A stretch of 64,000 nucleotides of DNA from Bacillus massilioanorexius (GCF_902374955.1 NZ_CABKRX010000094.1:124001-188000), one strand, 5' to 3'. Positions 25,930 to 34,507 are shown, counted from the stretch's first letter. The notes: generated by a model from the letters alone, not told the origin. Made by a program: numbers and translations.

Positions 25930-26932
25930 GGACAATCAAGAGGAAAATTTATATGAAAAATTAGTACAAGAATCTATAAATGACTTTGATAAGAAGCATT
26001 CTTTAACAGAGTCTTGGCAGAAAAAAATAATCCAAAATGGTAAAAATACAGCACGTAACACAACGATTATGATTAGTTTAGCGTTACTTCTACTAATTAT
26101 TCCACTAATGAAATTAGGAACTTATATGTATTATGCTATGGGTGGTAAAGCGGATCATTTAATTGATGTCGCAAGTAAAACCATTTATGTAACAAAGCCA
26201 AACTTGAGCTTAGAGGAAATTGAATTAGATCATAAATTAGGTTTCTTTTCGATGGATATCTTTTTTGATGTATATAAAAAGATTGGTGATGAAGATTATG
26301 ATGTTGGGGATTATACGGTTCGATTTGATTTAAGTCATCCAAGGATACCAGATAAACAGCTGACACTTGAACGCCCTTTTGATGACATTCCTAAAGAAGA
26401 TACAGAAGTTCTCATTCACCCTAATGCCTTAGTTCCTTTTAATTCTGATTGGTCAATGTTAGACGGATTACCGAAAGGAACAGTATCTGAAGCATATGTA
26501 TCCTTTAGGCGTTTAATGACAAAGGAAGAGTTAGAAAAAATGATTCCAGAAAATACAGAGTTAAGATGGTTAGCGGTAGACACAGGAGTGGAAGAAAAGC
26601 ATCTAGATTCTGAAGGAAGTTTCATATCCGCTATAGGCTATCCTGCTCAAAGAGATTATACTATCTGGTCACCATTTAATAATGATGAAAAAAGCAATGA
26701 AGACATTTTTATTCAAATTTTAGAGGAATTAAAGAAAAATGAACCTGTAGCAGAGAAAGTTGCTGAAAGAAATTTATCTATAGCAGAAAGAGTTGATTAT
26801 ATTAAAAAGCATGGAATTCAATTGTATGGTGCTGTTATTACAGGGCCTACAGAAAGTATAAAAAAGCTGGATGACAATCATGATATTCGAGCAATGAAAG
26901 TAGGGGAGGTCAAGCTATGGAATTACCGATAA
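25922..26932 (+). CDS. Anti-sigma factor (YhdL-like, sigma-regulator N and C domains)
   Basis: 336 aa. A cytoplasmic N-terminus of about 45 residues (ENLYEKLVQESINDF…SWQKKIIQNGK) should bind the sigma factor. One transmembrane helix follows (MISLALLLLIIPLMKLG, about 47-65). The extracytoplasmic remainder fits the sigma-factor regulator C-terminal domain (…TEVLIHPNALVPF…GTVSEAYVSFRRLMTKEEL…). It overlaps the sigma gene by 8 bases (start ATG 25922), so the two proteins are made in a fixed ratio. By family it holds the sigma factor inactive at the membrane until an envelope signal appears. Confidence 0.85.
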   Translation: MNKDNQEENLYEKLVQESINDFDKKHSLTESWQKKIIQNGKNTARNTTIMISLALLLLIIPLMKLGTYMYYAMGGKADHLIDVASKTIYVTKPNLSLEEIELDHKLGFFSMDIFFDVYKKIGDEDYDVGDYTVRFDLSHPRIPDKQLTLERPFDDIPKEDTEVLIHPNALVPFNSDWSMLDGLPKGTVSEAYVSFRRLMTKEELEKMIPENTELRWLAVDTGVEEKHLDSEGSFISAIGYPAQRDYTIWSPFNNDEKSNEDIFIQILEELKKNEPVAEKVAERNLSIAERVDYIKKHGIQLYGAVITGPTESIKKLDDNHDIRAMKVGEVKLWNYR

Positions 26933-27222
26933 AACAAAAAAAGACAAGAAGATTGCCAACGATGACTGGTTTTCTTTCTTTTTTAATAGCTCTGGTTACG
27001 CTCGCATTTTTAAATGTTGCGTTAATAACAGAAGCAGAGGATCAACCTTTAGATTTTATATTTCAACTTCCTTTCTTTGGAGTGTTTCTTGGAATTATTG
27101 GGTTGTTTACACGTAAATATTCTCGGTTATTTGCTGTTTGGGGAATTGCCTTAAACACTTTTCTACTCGTATTTTATTTACTCATGTTTATATCAGCTAT
27201 GATGATTAATGTGAAACCATAA
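26917..27222 (+). CDS. Small membrane protein of the sigma operon (YhdK-like position)
   Basis: 101 aa with a basic N-terminus (KQKKTRRLP) and three hydrophobic segments (about 18-36, 48-62, 70-97). It overlaps the anti-sigma gene by 16 bases; GGGGAGGTC lies just upstream of ATG 26917. Sequence alone gives no function. Its place as third gene, its size and its membrane nature match B. subtilis YhdK, which helps YhdL restrain SigM, so an accessory anti-sigma role is inferred. The family link is not proven. Confidence 0.65.
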   Translation: MELPIKQKKTRRLPTMTGFLSFLIALVTLAFLNVALITEAEDQPLDFIFQLPFFGVFLGIIGLFTRKYSRLFAVWGIALNTFLLVFYLLMFISAMMINVKP

Positions 27223-27283
27223 TGGCAAAGAGTTTGTTTAGGAAAATGTTATCTATCACTTTTTCTGAACAAATTCATTTCAG

Positions 27284-27400
27284 TAAGGCTCGAGACTCCT
27301 GCGAGATGCTCACTGTTCACGAAACGGAAAGTGAGCATCCTGAGAGCGGATTTCAACAAAGTCTATATTCACTACTTGTTCATAGGCGGTGAAAGAAGCC
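27284..27400. repeat. Dispersed intergenic repeat, shortened copy (family A)
   Basis: It contains CTCGAGACTCCTGCGA, GATGCTCACT (27304-27313) and its inverted partner AGTGAGCATC (27330-27339) inside GAAACGGAAAGTGAGCATCC, then GAGAGCGGATTTCAAC. The GGAAAGTGAGCATCCTGAGAG core matches the CGGAAAGCGAGCATCTTGGA core of the other copies. Confidence 0.6.
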
Positions 27401-27421
27401 TTTAATTAAAAAGGAACGGAA

Positions 27422-27880
27422 TTATATGCCTAATTGAGTGGTTATGTCATTAATTTCACTTAAGTATGGACTGATTGTATTTTCTACTTTTTTATACTTT
27501 TCATCGAATTGTGGATCATTATTAAAGATAGCATTGGGTGCATATTTAATAAAATCATTTACAGTATTAATACTTTTACCGACTAAATTGTATAGATGAT
27601 TTAAATCACTCACAGGAGGTGGTCCAATATTTTTGTATTTTTCCATCGCTTCCTCAATAGGAGCGAGATTATCTTCAATTTCTTCTAAAGATCCTTTATA
27701 ATGCTGGCTTTTCATATAATATGCATCGTATAAAGTATCTGTAGCAATCAATAGGCTACTCATAATGTCATCCACATATTTTTCTTTTTCACCTTTTGAT
27801 ACACTAGACTTTACATTTTGATTGGAGCAGGCAATTAACAAAATGCAAGCGAATACTACAAGTAATCCTTGTTTTTTCAT
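27422..27880 (-). CDS. Hypothetical lipoprotein
   Basis: 152 aa. A type II signal peptide has the lipobox LLIAC near residue 18, then a Ser/Lys linker (SNQNVKSSVSKGEKE). The mature part is helical (YVDDIMSSLLIATDTLYDAYY…, …NHLYNLVGKSINTVNDFIKYAPN…) and resembles a four-helix bundle sensor-like fold. No family is recognised. AAGGAGGAAC lies before ATG 27880, a strong start. It is transcribed alone on the reverse strand; the downstream side borders a dispersed repeat. Confidence 0.75.
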   Translation of the reverse strand: MKKQGLLVVFACILLIACSNQNVKSSVSKGEKEKYVDDIMSSLLIATDTLYDAYYMKSQHYKGSLEEIEDNLAPIEEAMEKYKNIGPPPVSDLNHLYNLVGKSINTVNDFIKYAPNAIFNNDPQFDEKYKKVENTISPYLSEINDITTQLGI

Positions 27881-28003
27881 GATGGTTCCTCCTTAAAAAA
27901 TACCATTTCTTCATTAATCCTATTATGATACCTATTTGTTAAGATAAGATAAACAAAAGTGAATATTTTCACAAAATTACATGACGGAATCATGTAAAAT
28001 AGA

Positions 28004-28040
28004 AAAAAGCACATGGCTATGTATAAACCATGTGCTTTTT
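28004..28040. terminator. Terminator, probably of the HxlR gene
   Basis: AAAAAGCACATGG (28004-28016) and CCATGTGCTTTTT (28028-28040) form a perfect 13-bp stem with A/T runs on both sides. It lies 110 bases downstream of the HxlR stop on the reverse strand. Confidence 0.75.
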
Positions 28041-28151
28041 CGTTGTCGATAGAACGGCCCATCATCAATTGCGCTAATTTTTATTTTGTAAATACAGCTT
28101 AATCATTTATCTCTAGTGCTTTTTAAATGAGGATTCTTACTTAGAACGTGA

Positions 28152-28481
28152 TTAGTCCTCTAAATTTACCCATTCATGAGACCATTTTTCGATATCATCT
28201 AAAATGGGCTTTAACGCTCGTCCTTTATCAGTCAATGAATATTCGATACGAACAGGCGTCTCTGGATACACTTCACGTAATACTATTCCAGCATGTTCTA
28301 AGTCCTTCAAGCGTTCAGATAGAACTCGACCACTAATAGGAAGAGAAGCTTCTATTTCTTTAAAACGCTGAGGCCCACCATTTAGTAAGCGATAAATAAT
28401 CAATCCTGTCCATCTTTGACTAATAACATTCATTGCTTTTTCAAATCTTGGACATAAATGGGAATCGTACATAAATATCAC
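28152..28481 (-). CDS. HxlR-family redox-type repressor (CatR/YodB-like)
   Basis: 109 aa winged-helix protein. The first 16 residues hold CPRFEKAMNVI with a single Cys at position 9, corresponding to the redox-sensing Cys6/Cys7 of B. subtilis YodB/CatR. The DNA-binding part has RFKEIEASLPISGRVLSERLKDLEHAGIV and the wing has YPETPVRIEYSLTDKGRAL. YodB and CatR repress quinone- and diamide-detoxification genes, and their Cys reacts with electrophiles. Here the divergent genes encode a catechol dioxygenase and a nitroreductase, which fits that role. The protein lacks C-terminal Cys residues, so a thiol-alkylation or intersubunit-disulfide switch through this Cys is the likely mechanism. Confidence 0.88.
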   Translation of the reverse strand: MIFMYDSHLCPRFEKAMNVISQRWTGLIIYRLLNGGPQRFKEIEASLPISGRVLSERLKDLEHAGIVLREVYPETPVRIEYSLTDKGRALKPILDDIEKWSHEWVNLED

Positions 28482-28548
28482 CTCTATTAGCCTTATTATA
28501 CTGCATTCTTACATAAAATAAAAATATTACTTTTCAGAAATTAATTAC

Positions 28549-28587
28549 TTGACGTTTGTTGATTATGTAAATATACTTAGTTACATA
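28549..28587 (+). promoter_or_regulatory. σA promoter with overlapping operator for the dioxygenase-nitroreductase operon
   Basis: TTGACG (28549-28554), 17 bp, TATACT (28572-28577). An inverted repeat TATGTAA (28564-28570) / TTACATA (28581-28587) with a 10-bp spacer covers the -10. A further TTACATA is at 28510-28516, on the side of the HxlR gene. This placement suits repression by the adjacent HxlR protein. Confidence 0.65.
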
Positions 28588-28624
28588 AAGTAAGTGACAG
28601 TTCATTTATGCAGGAGGAAAAATA

Positions 28625-29485
28625 ATGACATTTCATAAACAACCCAATTTATATATTCGCGATATTACAATTAACGTTAGCAACTTAGAGCAATCCACTG
28701 CCTTTTATACTGATTTGTTAGGATTTAAAGTCTTAAAACGTAGTGATCGAAATGTAATGTTAACGGTAGATGGTATTAATCCAATGGTTATTTTGCATCA
28801 ACCGGACACAGTTATTCCAAAACAAGGAAGAACAACAGGTTTATATCATTTTGCAATATTATTACCATCAAGAGAAGAGTTAGGGAGCTTCTTGTTGCAT
28901 ATGGCTAATAAAAATTTCCGTTTCCAAGGAGCCTCAGATCATTTAGTAAGTGAAGCGCTATATTTAGCTGATCCAGATGGAAATGGTATAGAAGTTTATC
29001 ATGATCGTCCTTCTGAACAGTGGGTTTGGAAGAATAATGAAGTGAAAATGAGTACAGAACCAATGGATGTGGAAGGAGTATTAGCAGCAGGACAGGGAAA
29101 AGAATGGAAGGGGATGCCAAATGCAACTTTATTTGGCCATATCCATTTGCATGTTGCTGATTTGGAAAAAGCTATTCACTTCTATCAAGAAGTATTGGGT
29201 TATGATGTAGTTTGTCGCTACGGAGATCAAGCCGTATTTATATCGACAGGGGGTTATCACCATCATATAGGTTTAAATACATGGAATGGTAAGGGAGCAC
29301 CTGCACCAAGAGAAAATACTATTGGAATGAAGGAATTCTCTATAGTAATTCCAAATGAAGAATACAAAAATAAGGTTATAAAAGCTTTGAAAGCTTTAAA
29401 TATTTCTTTTTCGCTGGAAAATGATTTCATAAATATGATGGATTCATCAGAGAATCACATTCGACTGATTCAGGAAAAAGAATAA
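28625..29485 (+). CDS. catE: Catechol-2,3-dioxygenase-like VOC protein
   Basis: 286 aa, the size of B. subtilis CatE (285 aa), with two VOC (βαβββ) modules. The N-terminal module has YIRDITINVSNLEQSTAFYTDLLGFKVLKR and YLADPDGNGIEVYHDR. The second begins GHIHLHVADLEKAIHFYQEVLGYDVVCR. Metal ligands would be His in HIHLHV, His in GYHHHIGLN and a Glu after KEFSI or at the C-terminus. It opens aromatic rings of catechols next to the hydroxyls, protecting against quinones. GCAGGAGG precedes ATG 28625. It is the first gene of a two-gene unit under the HxlR-type operator. Confidence 0.86.
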   Translation: MTFHKQPNLYIRDITINVSNLEQSTAFYTDLLGFKVLKRSDRNVMLTVDGINPMVILHQPDTVIPKQGRTTGLYHFAILLPSREELGSFLLHMANKNFRFQGASDHLVSEALYLADPDGNGIEVYHDRPSEQWVWKNNEVKMSTEPMDVEGVLAAGQGKEWKGMPNATLFGHIHLHVADLEKAIHFYQEVLGYDVVCRYGDQAVFISTGGYHHHIGLNTWNGKGAPAPRENTIGMKEFSIVIPNEEYKNKVIKALKALNISFSLENDFINMMDSSENHIRLIQEKE

Positions 29486-29537
29486 AGTATTTCAATTAAC
29501 ATATTAAAATATATCTAATCAAAGAGGGGACAAAAAA

Positions 29538-30137
29538 ATGAGTAAAGATTTATATACAGCAATGAAAGAAAGACGTTCTATTTATGCAATAAGTAAGGAA
29601 ACAACAATTAGCGATGAAAAAATTCAAGAAATCGTTGAATATGCAGTAAATCACGTACCATCCGCATTTAATTCACAAAGCTCACGAGTTATTGTTCTTC
29701 TCGGTGAACAACACGATAAATTATGGAATTTGACAAAAGAAACATTACGTAAGATTATTCCTTCTGAAGGATTTGCAAGTACAGAAGGAAAAATGGAATC
29801 TTTTAAAGCTGGTTATGGGACAGTATTGTTTTTTGAAGATCAATCAGTTGTAGAAAAGTTGCAAGCAGACTTTAGTCTATATGCAGAAAACTTTTCAGTT
29901 TGGTCGAACCAATCTTCAGGTATGTTACAATATGCTATTTGGACTGCATTTGCGGCTGAAGGTCTTGGTGCATCATTGCAACATTATAATCCGTTAATTG
30001 ATGATGAAGTTAAACAACAATTTGCTATTCCAACTTCATGGAAACTTCTTGCACAAATGCCGTTTGGTAAAGTTGCAGCTCCAGCTGGTGAAAAACAATT
30101 TACTGAGGTTAAAGAAAGAGTTAAAGTTCTAAAATAG
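29538..30137 (+). CDS. Nitroreductase-family protein, Frm2/CinD-like
   Basis: 199 aa. The FMN-binding pattern of the nitroreductase superfamily is visible: MKERRSIYAISKE (Arg for FMN phosphate), HVPSAFNSQSSRVIVL near 47, AIWTAFAAEGLGASLQHYN near 133 and AQMPFGKVAAPAGEKQ near 170. RRSIYA and the AEGLGASLQHYNP box place it with the Frm2/CinD subgroup, which reduces nitro-aromatics and quinones and is induced by copper or electrophiles in lactococci. GAGGGGA lies 10 bases before ATG 29538. It follows the catechol dioxygenase by 52 bases and is probably in one operon under HxlR control. Confidence 0.86.
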   Translation: MSKDLYTAMKERRSIYAISKETTISDEKIQEIVEYAVNHVPSAFNSQSSRVIVLLGEQHDKLWNLTKETLRKIIPSEGFASTEGKMESFKAGYGTVLFFEDQSVVEKLQADFSLYAENFSVWSNQSSGMLQYAIWTAFAAEGLGASLQHYNPLIDDEVKQQFAIPTSWKLLAQMPFGKVAAPAGEKQFTEVKERVKVLK

Positions 30138-30222
30138 GTCTGTCTTATATAGTGTGTTGTTTGTAAATAGTCCGGTGTATTAATGAAGTGTTGCAGGTGA
30201 CCCTTTATATTAATCAGAGTAG

Positions 30223-30257
30223 AAAGTCCCAAAATGCATGAATCATTCTGGGGCTTT
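30223..30257. terminator. Weak terminator between convergent genes
   Basis: AAAGTCCCAAAATG (30223-30236) pairs with CATTCTGGGGCTTT (30244-30257) using two G-U pairs. There is no long T-run. It lies between the nitroreductase and TusA-like genes. Confidence 0.45.
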
Positions 30258-30345
30258 ACACTATATCTTTACCCGCTTGTGTAAAAACGGTGTAAGTGAT
30301 TATAAGCTATAGTACATTTTTAAAAATCTAGCGGAGCAGGGTTTC

Positions 30346-30573
30346 TTATTTCCCTTTACGAAGAATAATTTGCCACTGGGCATCAGTTACTTGTTCAAAA
30401 TTTGTCACTTCGTGCCCATCTTTTGCTGCCCAACGAGGAATGGATTCAGTAGCTTGTGTGCAATCAAAATTTATGATAAGTTCTTCTCCAATTTCAATAG
30501 TTTCCATTGCTTTTTTTGCTTCTACCAGTGGAAATGGACAAACCATTCCAGTTGTTTCAAGAATTTTTGACAT
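30346..30573 (-). CDS. TusA-family sulfur carrier (YeeD/TsuB-like)
   Basis: 75 aa from ATG 30573, preceded by TTGGAGGTA. The active-site loop TTGMVCPFPLVEAKKAM contains the CPxP motif, here C-P-F-P. The rest (GEELIINFDCTQATESIPRWAAKDGHEV) is typical of the SirA/TusA fold. Beside YeeE-type transporters, these proteins accept sulfur from imported thiosulfate; TsuB is the known partner of TsuA. Here the transporter gene lies 45 bases upstream but is interrupted. The second Cys in FDCTQA is common in YeeD-type proteins. Confidence 0.9.
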   Translation of the reverse strand: MSKILETTGMVCPFPLVEAKKAMETIEIGEELIINFDCTQATESIPRWAAKDGHEVTNFEQVTDAQWQIILRKGK

Positions 30574-30618
30574 AGTAAATACCTCCAATAGTTCGTTTAA
30601 TTATGCATAACCATCTTG

Positions 30619-31683
30619 TTAGGATAAAGTAGCACTACCTTTTGCGGTGGCTGCTTTTTTATTTTTTAAAATGATCGTAAAATAAACAGCAATCCATGAG
30701 CCTAATAAGAAAAATACAATAGATGCCCAACCTTGCCATGTGAAAATTGCTGAATTAACAAGGCCATTACCTATAGTACAACCCCCAGCAATACTTGCTC
30801 CAAATCCCATTGTAATACCACCGAATGCATTAAAACCTAATGTCTTTTTATCTGGCAAACGGAATCGAAATTCGTTGCTTGCTTTTGCTGCTAAATAGGA
30901 GCCTAATAAAATACCAAGAACTAAAAAGACTCCCCAATCTAACAATGCTTGATCACCAGTAACTAAGAATTACAGTATTTTAGCACTGGGTGTTGTGATA
31001 CCTAGGCCGTGCATTCTGCCAGTTGCTTCACTTAATGGCCATGCTAGTATAGCGATGAGTCCAACTAATGATGCCGTTACGAATGGATGCCAAGCTTTTT
31101 CAAACAATATGTGCGAAATTCCTGTTTTCTTTGGTTTTAGTCTAGCTATTGCAAGTTTTGGTTTTCTTAATTCACGAATTGTAAATCCTCCAATAATAAC
31201 TGATAGAAGAATAACGAAAACCCATGGTGAAACATGGAAGGTATCAAACATATACGTTTCTTTAGATTGATAAGATGTGAGTTGGTCTGCTGTAGACTTC
31301 CATACTCCGAATTTTGTCATAGCAGCACCGAGCATATAGCCAAATAAAGCAACCCAGCTACCGATTAATCCTTCTCCAGCACGATACCAAGTACCAGTTG
31401 CACAACCACCAGCTAAAACCATGCCTATTCCAAATATGAGGCCACCTATAATCGTGGCTAGCCATGGAAAAGGACCAGCTTCTAATATGATAATTCCTGA
31501 ATCTTTCAGAATAAAAACACCGATACTTTGTATGGCAATAACGATGAAAGTCGCTAAAAACATTCTTCCATCTCGCGCGAGTATAAGATCTCGGTAGGCC
31601 CCAACAATACAAAATCTGCCTCTTTGTAAAACAAATCCTAATAATATCCCACAAATAATTCCCGTTACTATCATTTGTATCAC
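30619..31683 (-). pseudogene. YeeE/YedE (TsuA-like) thiosulfate transporter, interrupted by an in-frame TAA
   Basis: Reading from GTG 31683 on the reverse strand, 237 codons end at TAA 30970-30972 after GLGITTPSAKIL. The next codons continue in the same frame without any shift: FLVTGDQALLDWGVFLVLGILLGSYLAAKASNEFRFRLPDKK and on to 30619 (split here). Together this is about 354 aa, the normal YeeE length. Family features are two repeats with LAGGCATGTWYRAGEGLIGSW and IAGGCTIGNGL (conserved Cys of the thiosulfate path) and about nine helices. The stop falls in the linker between the repeats. Either the gene is newly dead, or the halves are made separately (TTG 30945 could restart), or the base is a read error. 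GGGGGG before GTG 31683 is its ribosome site. Confidence 0.8.
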
Positions 31684-31876
31684 GATTTAATCCCCCCTGC
31701 TGTTGATTTTTATAATAATACAACAATTCTGATTAATTTACTATGATTTATGTGCTGATTTTTATAATTAGTCATATAGACATAGTCGGTATTAAGTTAA
31801 TCTGTTTCAAAGTAGAAATAAAAAGAGGTTAAATGAAATTTCATTTAGCCTCTCCATGTATGGCATCTATAAAGGA

Positions 31877-32680
31877 TTAATGATCTATGATTGACATAAT
31901 GACTATAATGGTGATGATTCCAAGAAGGAACAACCAATTAGTTGGTCTTGCGAAGTTAACTGTTACGCCAATTCCAAATCTCTTTTCAACAAAAAAGGAA
32001 GGGTCATTACGATTAAAATAAAAGAGTCCGAATTTCCAATATCGATCTTCATCAGGACTAATATATGAAGTTTGTTCACCTGATTTTAATTTAATTCTAC
32101 TGCCACCTTGGCCAATTTTTACTGTGAAATAGATTACCCAGCATAGTATAATGCCCAGAAATATAAAAGTGGTAATAGGAATAAAGAAACCTGAAACATT
32201 CATGATGATGCTTAGTTGAGCTAGCAGTAATTGAAGTGAAGAAATGATGGCAATTCCAATGATGAGAGCTGACATATGTCTGCGGAAAAGTTTGCTTTGA
32301 TGTCGCGATTTCAACGGATTAGCAGAGTCGATTTGTTGTTTAACCATCTTAATGCTTATATTTACTCCAAGTAATAATAATGTGATAAAAAGTTGGATAG
32401 TGGGTAAAGAAGCAACTGTCCATAGAGATTTAGAGATGTAGCGGGTAGGATGACCACTAAAGTCAAACTGTACCGGAATTTGCTTTGGTAAAAGATCATA
32501 TTGTGCAAAAGAAATGATAAAAGTTGCAATTGTTATGAGGAGTGGAATCGTGAACCAGATATTTGGGAGGATAATGTTGTCATTTCGAAAGTTTGTATCG
32601 ATAATCATTCGTTCCTGCTGCTTTTCTATACCCCAATTTTTCGTAGCTTTTATTGTTTTCAAAAGTTTATGTGTCTTCAA
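31877..32680 (-). CDS. DUF1648/DUF5808 membrane protein, C-terminal part of a split gene
   Basis: 267 aa from TTG 32680. It carries DUF1648 (ISFAQYDLLPKQIPVQFDFSGHP near 60) and a C-terminal DUF5808-like WKFGLFYFNRNDPSFFVEKRFG, with about four hydrophobic segments between. Family members I recall are single proteins of about 360-370 aa. Their N-terminus is encoded here by the preceding ORF (32677-32982) in another frame. The TTG start overlaps the TGA of that ORF in a T-rich run, so a one-base slip in ATTTTTTATTG would join them. Translational coupling through TTGA is the alternative. The gene lies downstream of a GntR regulator; related DUF1648 proteins include immunity-type membrane proteins, but the role here is unknown. 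Confidence 0.65.
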   Translation of the reverse strand: MKTHKLLKTIKATKNWGIEKQQERMIIDTNFRNDNIILPNIWFTIPLLITIATFIISFAQYDLLPKQIPVQFDFSGHPTRYISKSLWTVASLPTIQLFITLLLLGVNISIKMVKQQIDSANPLKSRHQSKLFRRHMSALIIGIAIISSLQLLLAQLSIIMNVSGFFIPITTFIFLGIILCWVIYFTVKIGQGGSRIKLKSGEQTSYISPDEDRYWKFGLFYFNRNDPSFFVEKRFGIGVTVNFARPTNWLFLLGIITIIVIMSIIDH

Positions 32681-32982
32681 TAAAAAATAAATGGAAGGAT
32701 TACAATACCTATAATTGTAGTAGTTAGAAGAACTGTTAGTGTAGATTCAGAATGGATGATTAAAAATAACATATTTAAACAAAAAAGCAGGAAGATAGAA
32801 AGAAGTCCACTTTTTAAAACAAATTGTTTACGAAGCTGTTTTATTTCATGGTTGTTATATAGGTTTTCTGGAATTGTTACACCAAATTGTTCGGTTTTTC
32901 GAGTGAAATAGGGTGTGAAGGATAACATTAAAACAGCTGGTAACAGGGAAATAGTGATAATTATACAATCAAAACTATTCAT
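32677..32982 (-). CDS. DUF1648-type membrane protein, N-terminal part of a split gene
   Basis: 101 aa with helices at about 5-22, 55-75 and 82-101, and the internal PYFTRKTEQFGVTIPE segment that opens DUF1648/DUF5808 proteins. It ends in LPFIFY-stop exactly where the following ORF begins (LKTHKLLKTIK), and the hybrid LPFIFYLKTHKLLKTI reads like the natural helix-basic boundary. ATG 32982 overlaps the stop of the GntR gene (ATGA), so regulator and membrane protein are translationally coupled. Taken alone it is probably not a functional transporter or sensor. Confidence 0.6.
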   Translation of the reverse strand: MNSFDCIIITISLLPAVLMLSFTPYFTRKTEQFGVTIPENLYNNHEIKQLRKQFVLKSGLLSIFLLFCLNMLFLIIHSESTLTVLLTTTIIGIVILPFIFY

Positions 32983-33377
32983 TTATGAAACTCTCCTTTT
33001 TCTTTTAGTTCAGTGAATATTAGTTCAGTTTGTTTAATGAAATCTTCTTTTGATAAACCACGACATATTGCCTCGACTATTGCTGGTCTAAGTGTTGTTT
33101 GTAAATTAGAATAATATTCACTGTCTCCATTTGGAATGCCATCAGGATTAATAATAGCTCCTTTCTTTCTATGAATCTGGATGAATTGTTCTTGCTTTAA
33201 CTGCTGATAGGCTTTATTGACGGTTAGCATATTGACTCCTAAATCACTTGCTAAGCTTCTAACAGAAGGTAATTCATCACCAGCTTTTAACGAGCCAGTT
33301 GCAACTCCTTCCATGATAGCGTGGACTAGTTGTGTATATATTGGAGTATCAGATTCGAAATTAACTTGTATGAACAA
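32979..33377 (-). CDS. GntR-family regulator (YtrA subfamily)
   Basis: 132 aa. A winged helix at residues 1-70 has FESDTPIYTQLVHAIMEGVATG, LPSVRSLASDLGVNMLTVNKAYQQL and the wing FIQIHRKKGAII. A short C-terminal dimerisation part of about 60 residues lacks the FCD or UTRA domain; that is the YtrA type. YtrA-like repressors usually control ABC transporters or membrane proteins encoded just downstream, in line with the coupled DUF1648 gene. The likely operator is its own promoter region at 33380-33520. A GAGGGAACG site precedes ATG 33377. Confidence 0.88.
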   Translation of the reverse strand: MFIQVNFESDTPIYTQLVHAIMEGVATGSLKAGDELPSVRSLASDLGVNMLTVNKAYQQLKQEQFIQIHRKKGAIINPDGIPNGDSEYYSNLQTTLRPAIVEAICRGLSKEDFIKQTELIFTELKEKGEFHK

Positions 33378-33523
33378 ATTCGTTCCCTCACTTCTGTGTT
33401 ATCTGTTGTATATATAGTATAACAATATGGGATAGGATGTAACAAAATTTTCAAAAAATAAAAAAGGATTTTTTTGCATGAAAGACGAATAATTGTTAAT
33501 ACAATATTGAAAGGGGAGATTTT

Positions 33524-34015
33524 ATGATAGGAAAAGAATACTTAAGAGTGGTAACTGACCGATTTCGTTATATGAAGAAAATTGCTGAAGATGCAATGAA
33601 GCAAGTAAGTGATAGTAGTTTGTTTTGGTATGAAAATGAAGACTCAAATAGCATTGCGGTAATTGTTAAGCATATGAGTGGAAATATGGTCTCTAGGTGG
33701 ACGGACTTCTTTACAGCAGATGGTGAAAAAGAAACTCGTAATAGAGATAATGAATTTAAACAGAGCTTCATTGGACGACCAGATATAATGAACTGCTGGG
33801 ATAGGGGCTGGAATATTTTTTTAAGCACGCTTGAAGGATTAAAGGAAGAAGATTTATTAAAAGTTGTAACGATCCGCAATGAACCTCATTCCGTAATGGA
33901 AGCAATTGAGCGGCAAATGTATCACTATTCATATCATGTCGGTCAAATTGTTTATATCTCCAAACAATTATCCTCGCAAGAATGGAAATCGTTAACAATA
34001 CCGCGAGTGAAATAA
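33524..34015 (+). CDS. DUF1572 / DinB-like protein
   Basis: 163 aa. The four-helix DinB pattern is present, with putative metal ligands His in AVIVKHMSGNMVSRW (near 49) and His in MYHYSYHVGQIVYISK (near 132-138). LFWYENEDSNS and DRGWNIFLSTLEGL fit DUF1572. DinB-fold proteins include thiol-dependent transferases (bacillithiol transferases) and DNA-damage-induced proteins, but no specific reaction is known for this one. AAAGGGGAG is 8 bases before ATG 33524. It is monocistronic. Confidence 0.8.
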   Translation: MIGKEYLRVVTDRFRYMKKIAEDAMKQVSDSSLFWYENEDSNSIAVIVKHMSGNMVSRWTDFFTADGEKETRNRDNEFKQSFIGRPDIMNCWDRGWNIFLSTLEGLKEEDLLKVVTIRNEPHSVMEAIERQMYHYSYHVGQIVYISKQLSSQEWKSLTIPRVK

Positions 34016-34507
34016 TACTATGATGTATAAAAGTTTTGTGTTGAAATTACGAAGCTTTTAGATTTAATATTTATGACCTCATTTAAATATTAATTTTGCC
34101 ATATGAGTTAAGATGTTGCTTTTCGACGGTCTAATGATGACTAATGAAAGGCGCGTCTTTTGGCAAAACGAAGAGTGGTCTCATATACGTATATTTAAAA
34201 ATGATCTATGTCAATGAAAAGAATCTCATTTAGTCTTGAGGTCTATAACTCTAAAAGTCAAAAGAGTTCATATGTGTGTAAGTATTTTAGACCATTGTTG
34301 ATAATAATCCTTTTATATAGATGATTTTTGCATATACGAACAGAATGATGTTTAGGTAGTTCATTGAAGGTTGTACAATCGTCCATCGATTCTTTTTGTT
34401 TAATTGTTTCGTTAGAGGTCATTTGTTTTTGATATCTTTTATTATCAAGTTCCAGAGAATTGTTGTCATACTTTTCTTTCATAGCATAGATGGAGGTGTT
34501 ATAAAAG
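34016..34507. other. Intergenic region with an unsupported reverse ORF
   Basis: 492 bases. On the reverse strand 34482-34258 could encode a Lys/Asn-rich 74-residue peptide (…HHSVRICKNHLYKRIIINNG…) with no ribosome site. It may be a remnant of a gene, but I do not recognise it. The GGAGGTG at 34492-34498 belongs to the LD-carboxypeptidase gene. Confidence 0.4.

Noticed and set aside
27877..28068. 63-codon reverse ORF
   Set aside because: It runs through the terminator hairpin at 28004-28040 and overlaps the lipoprotein's ribosome site.
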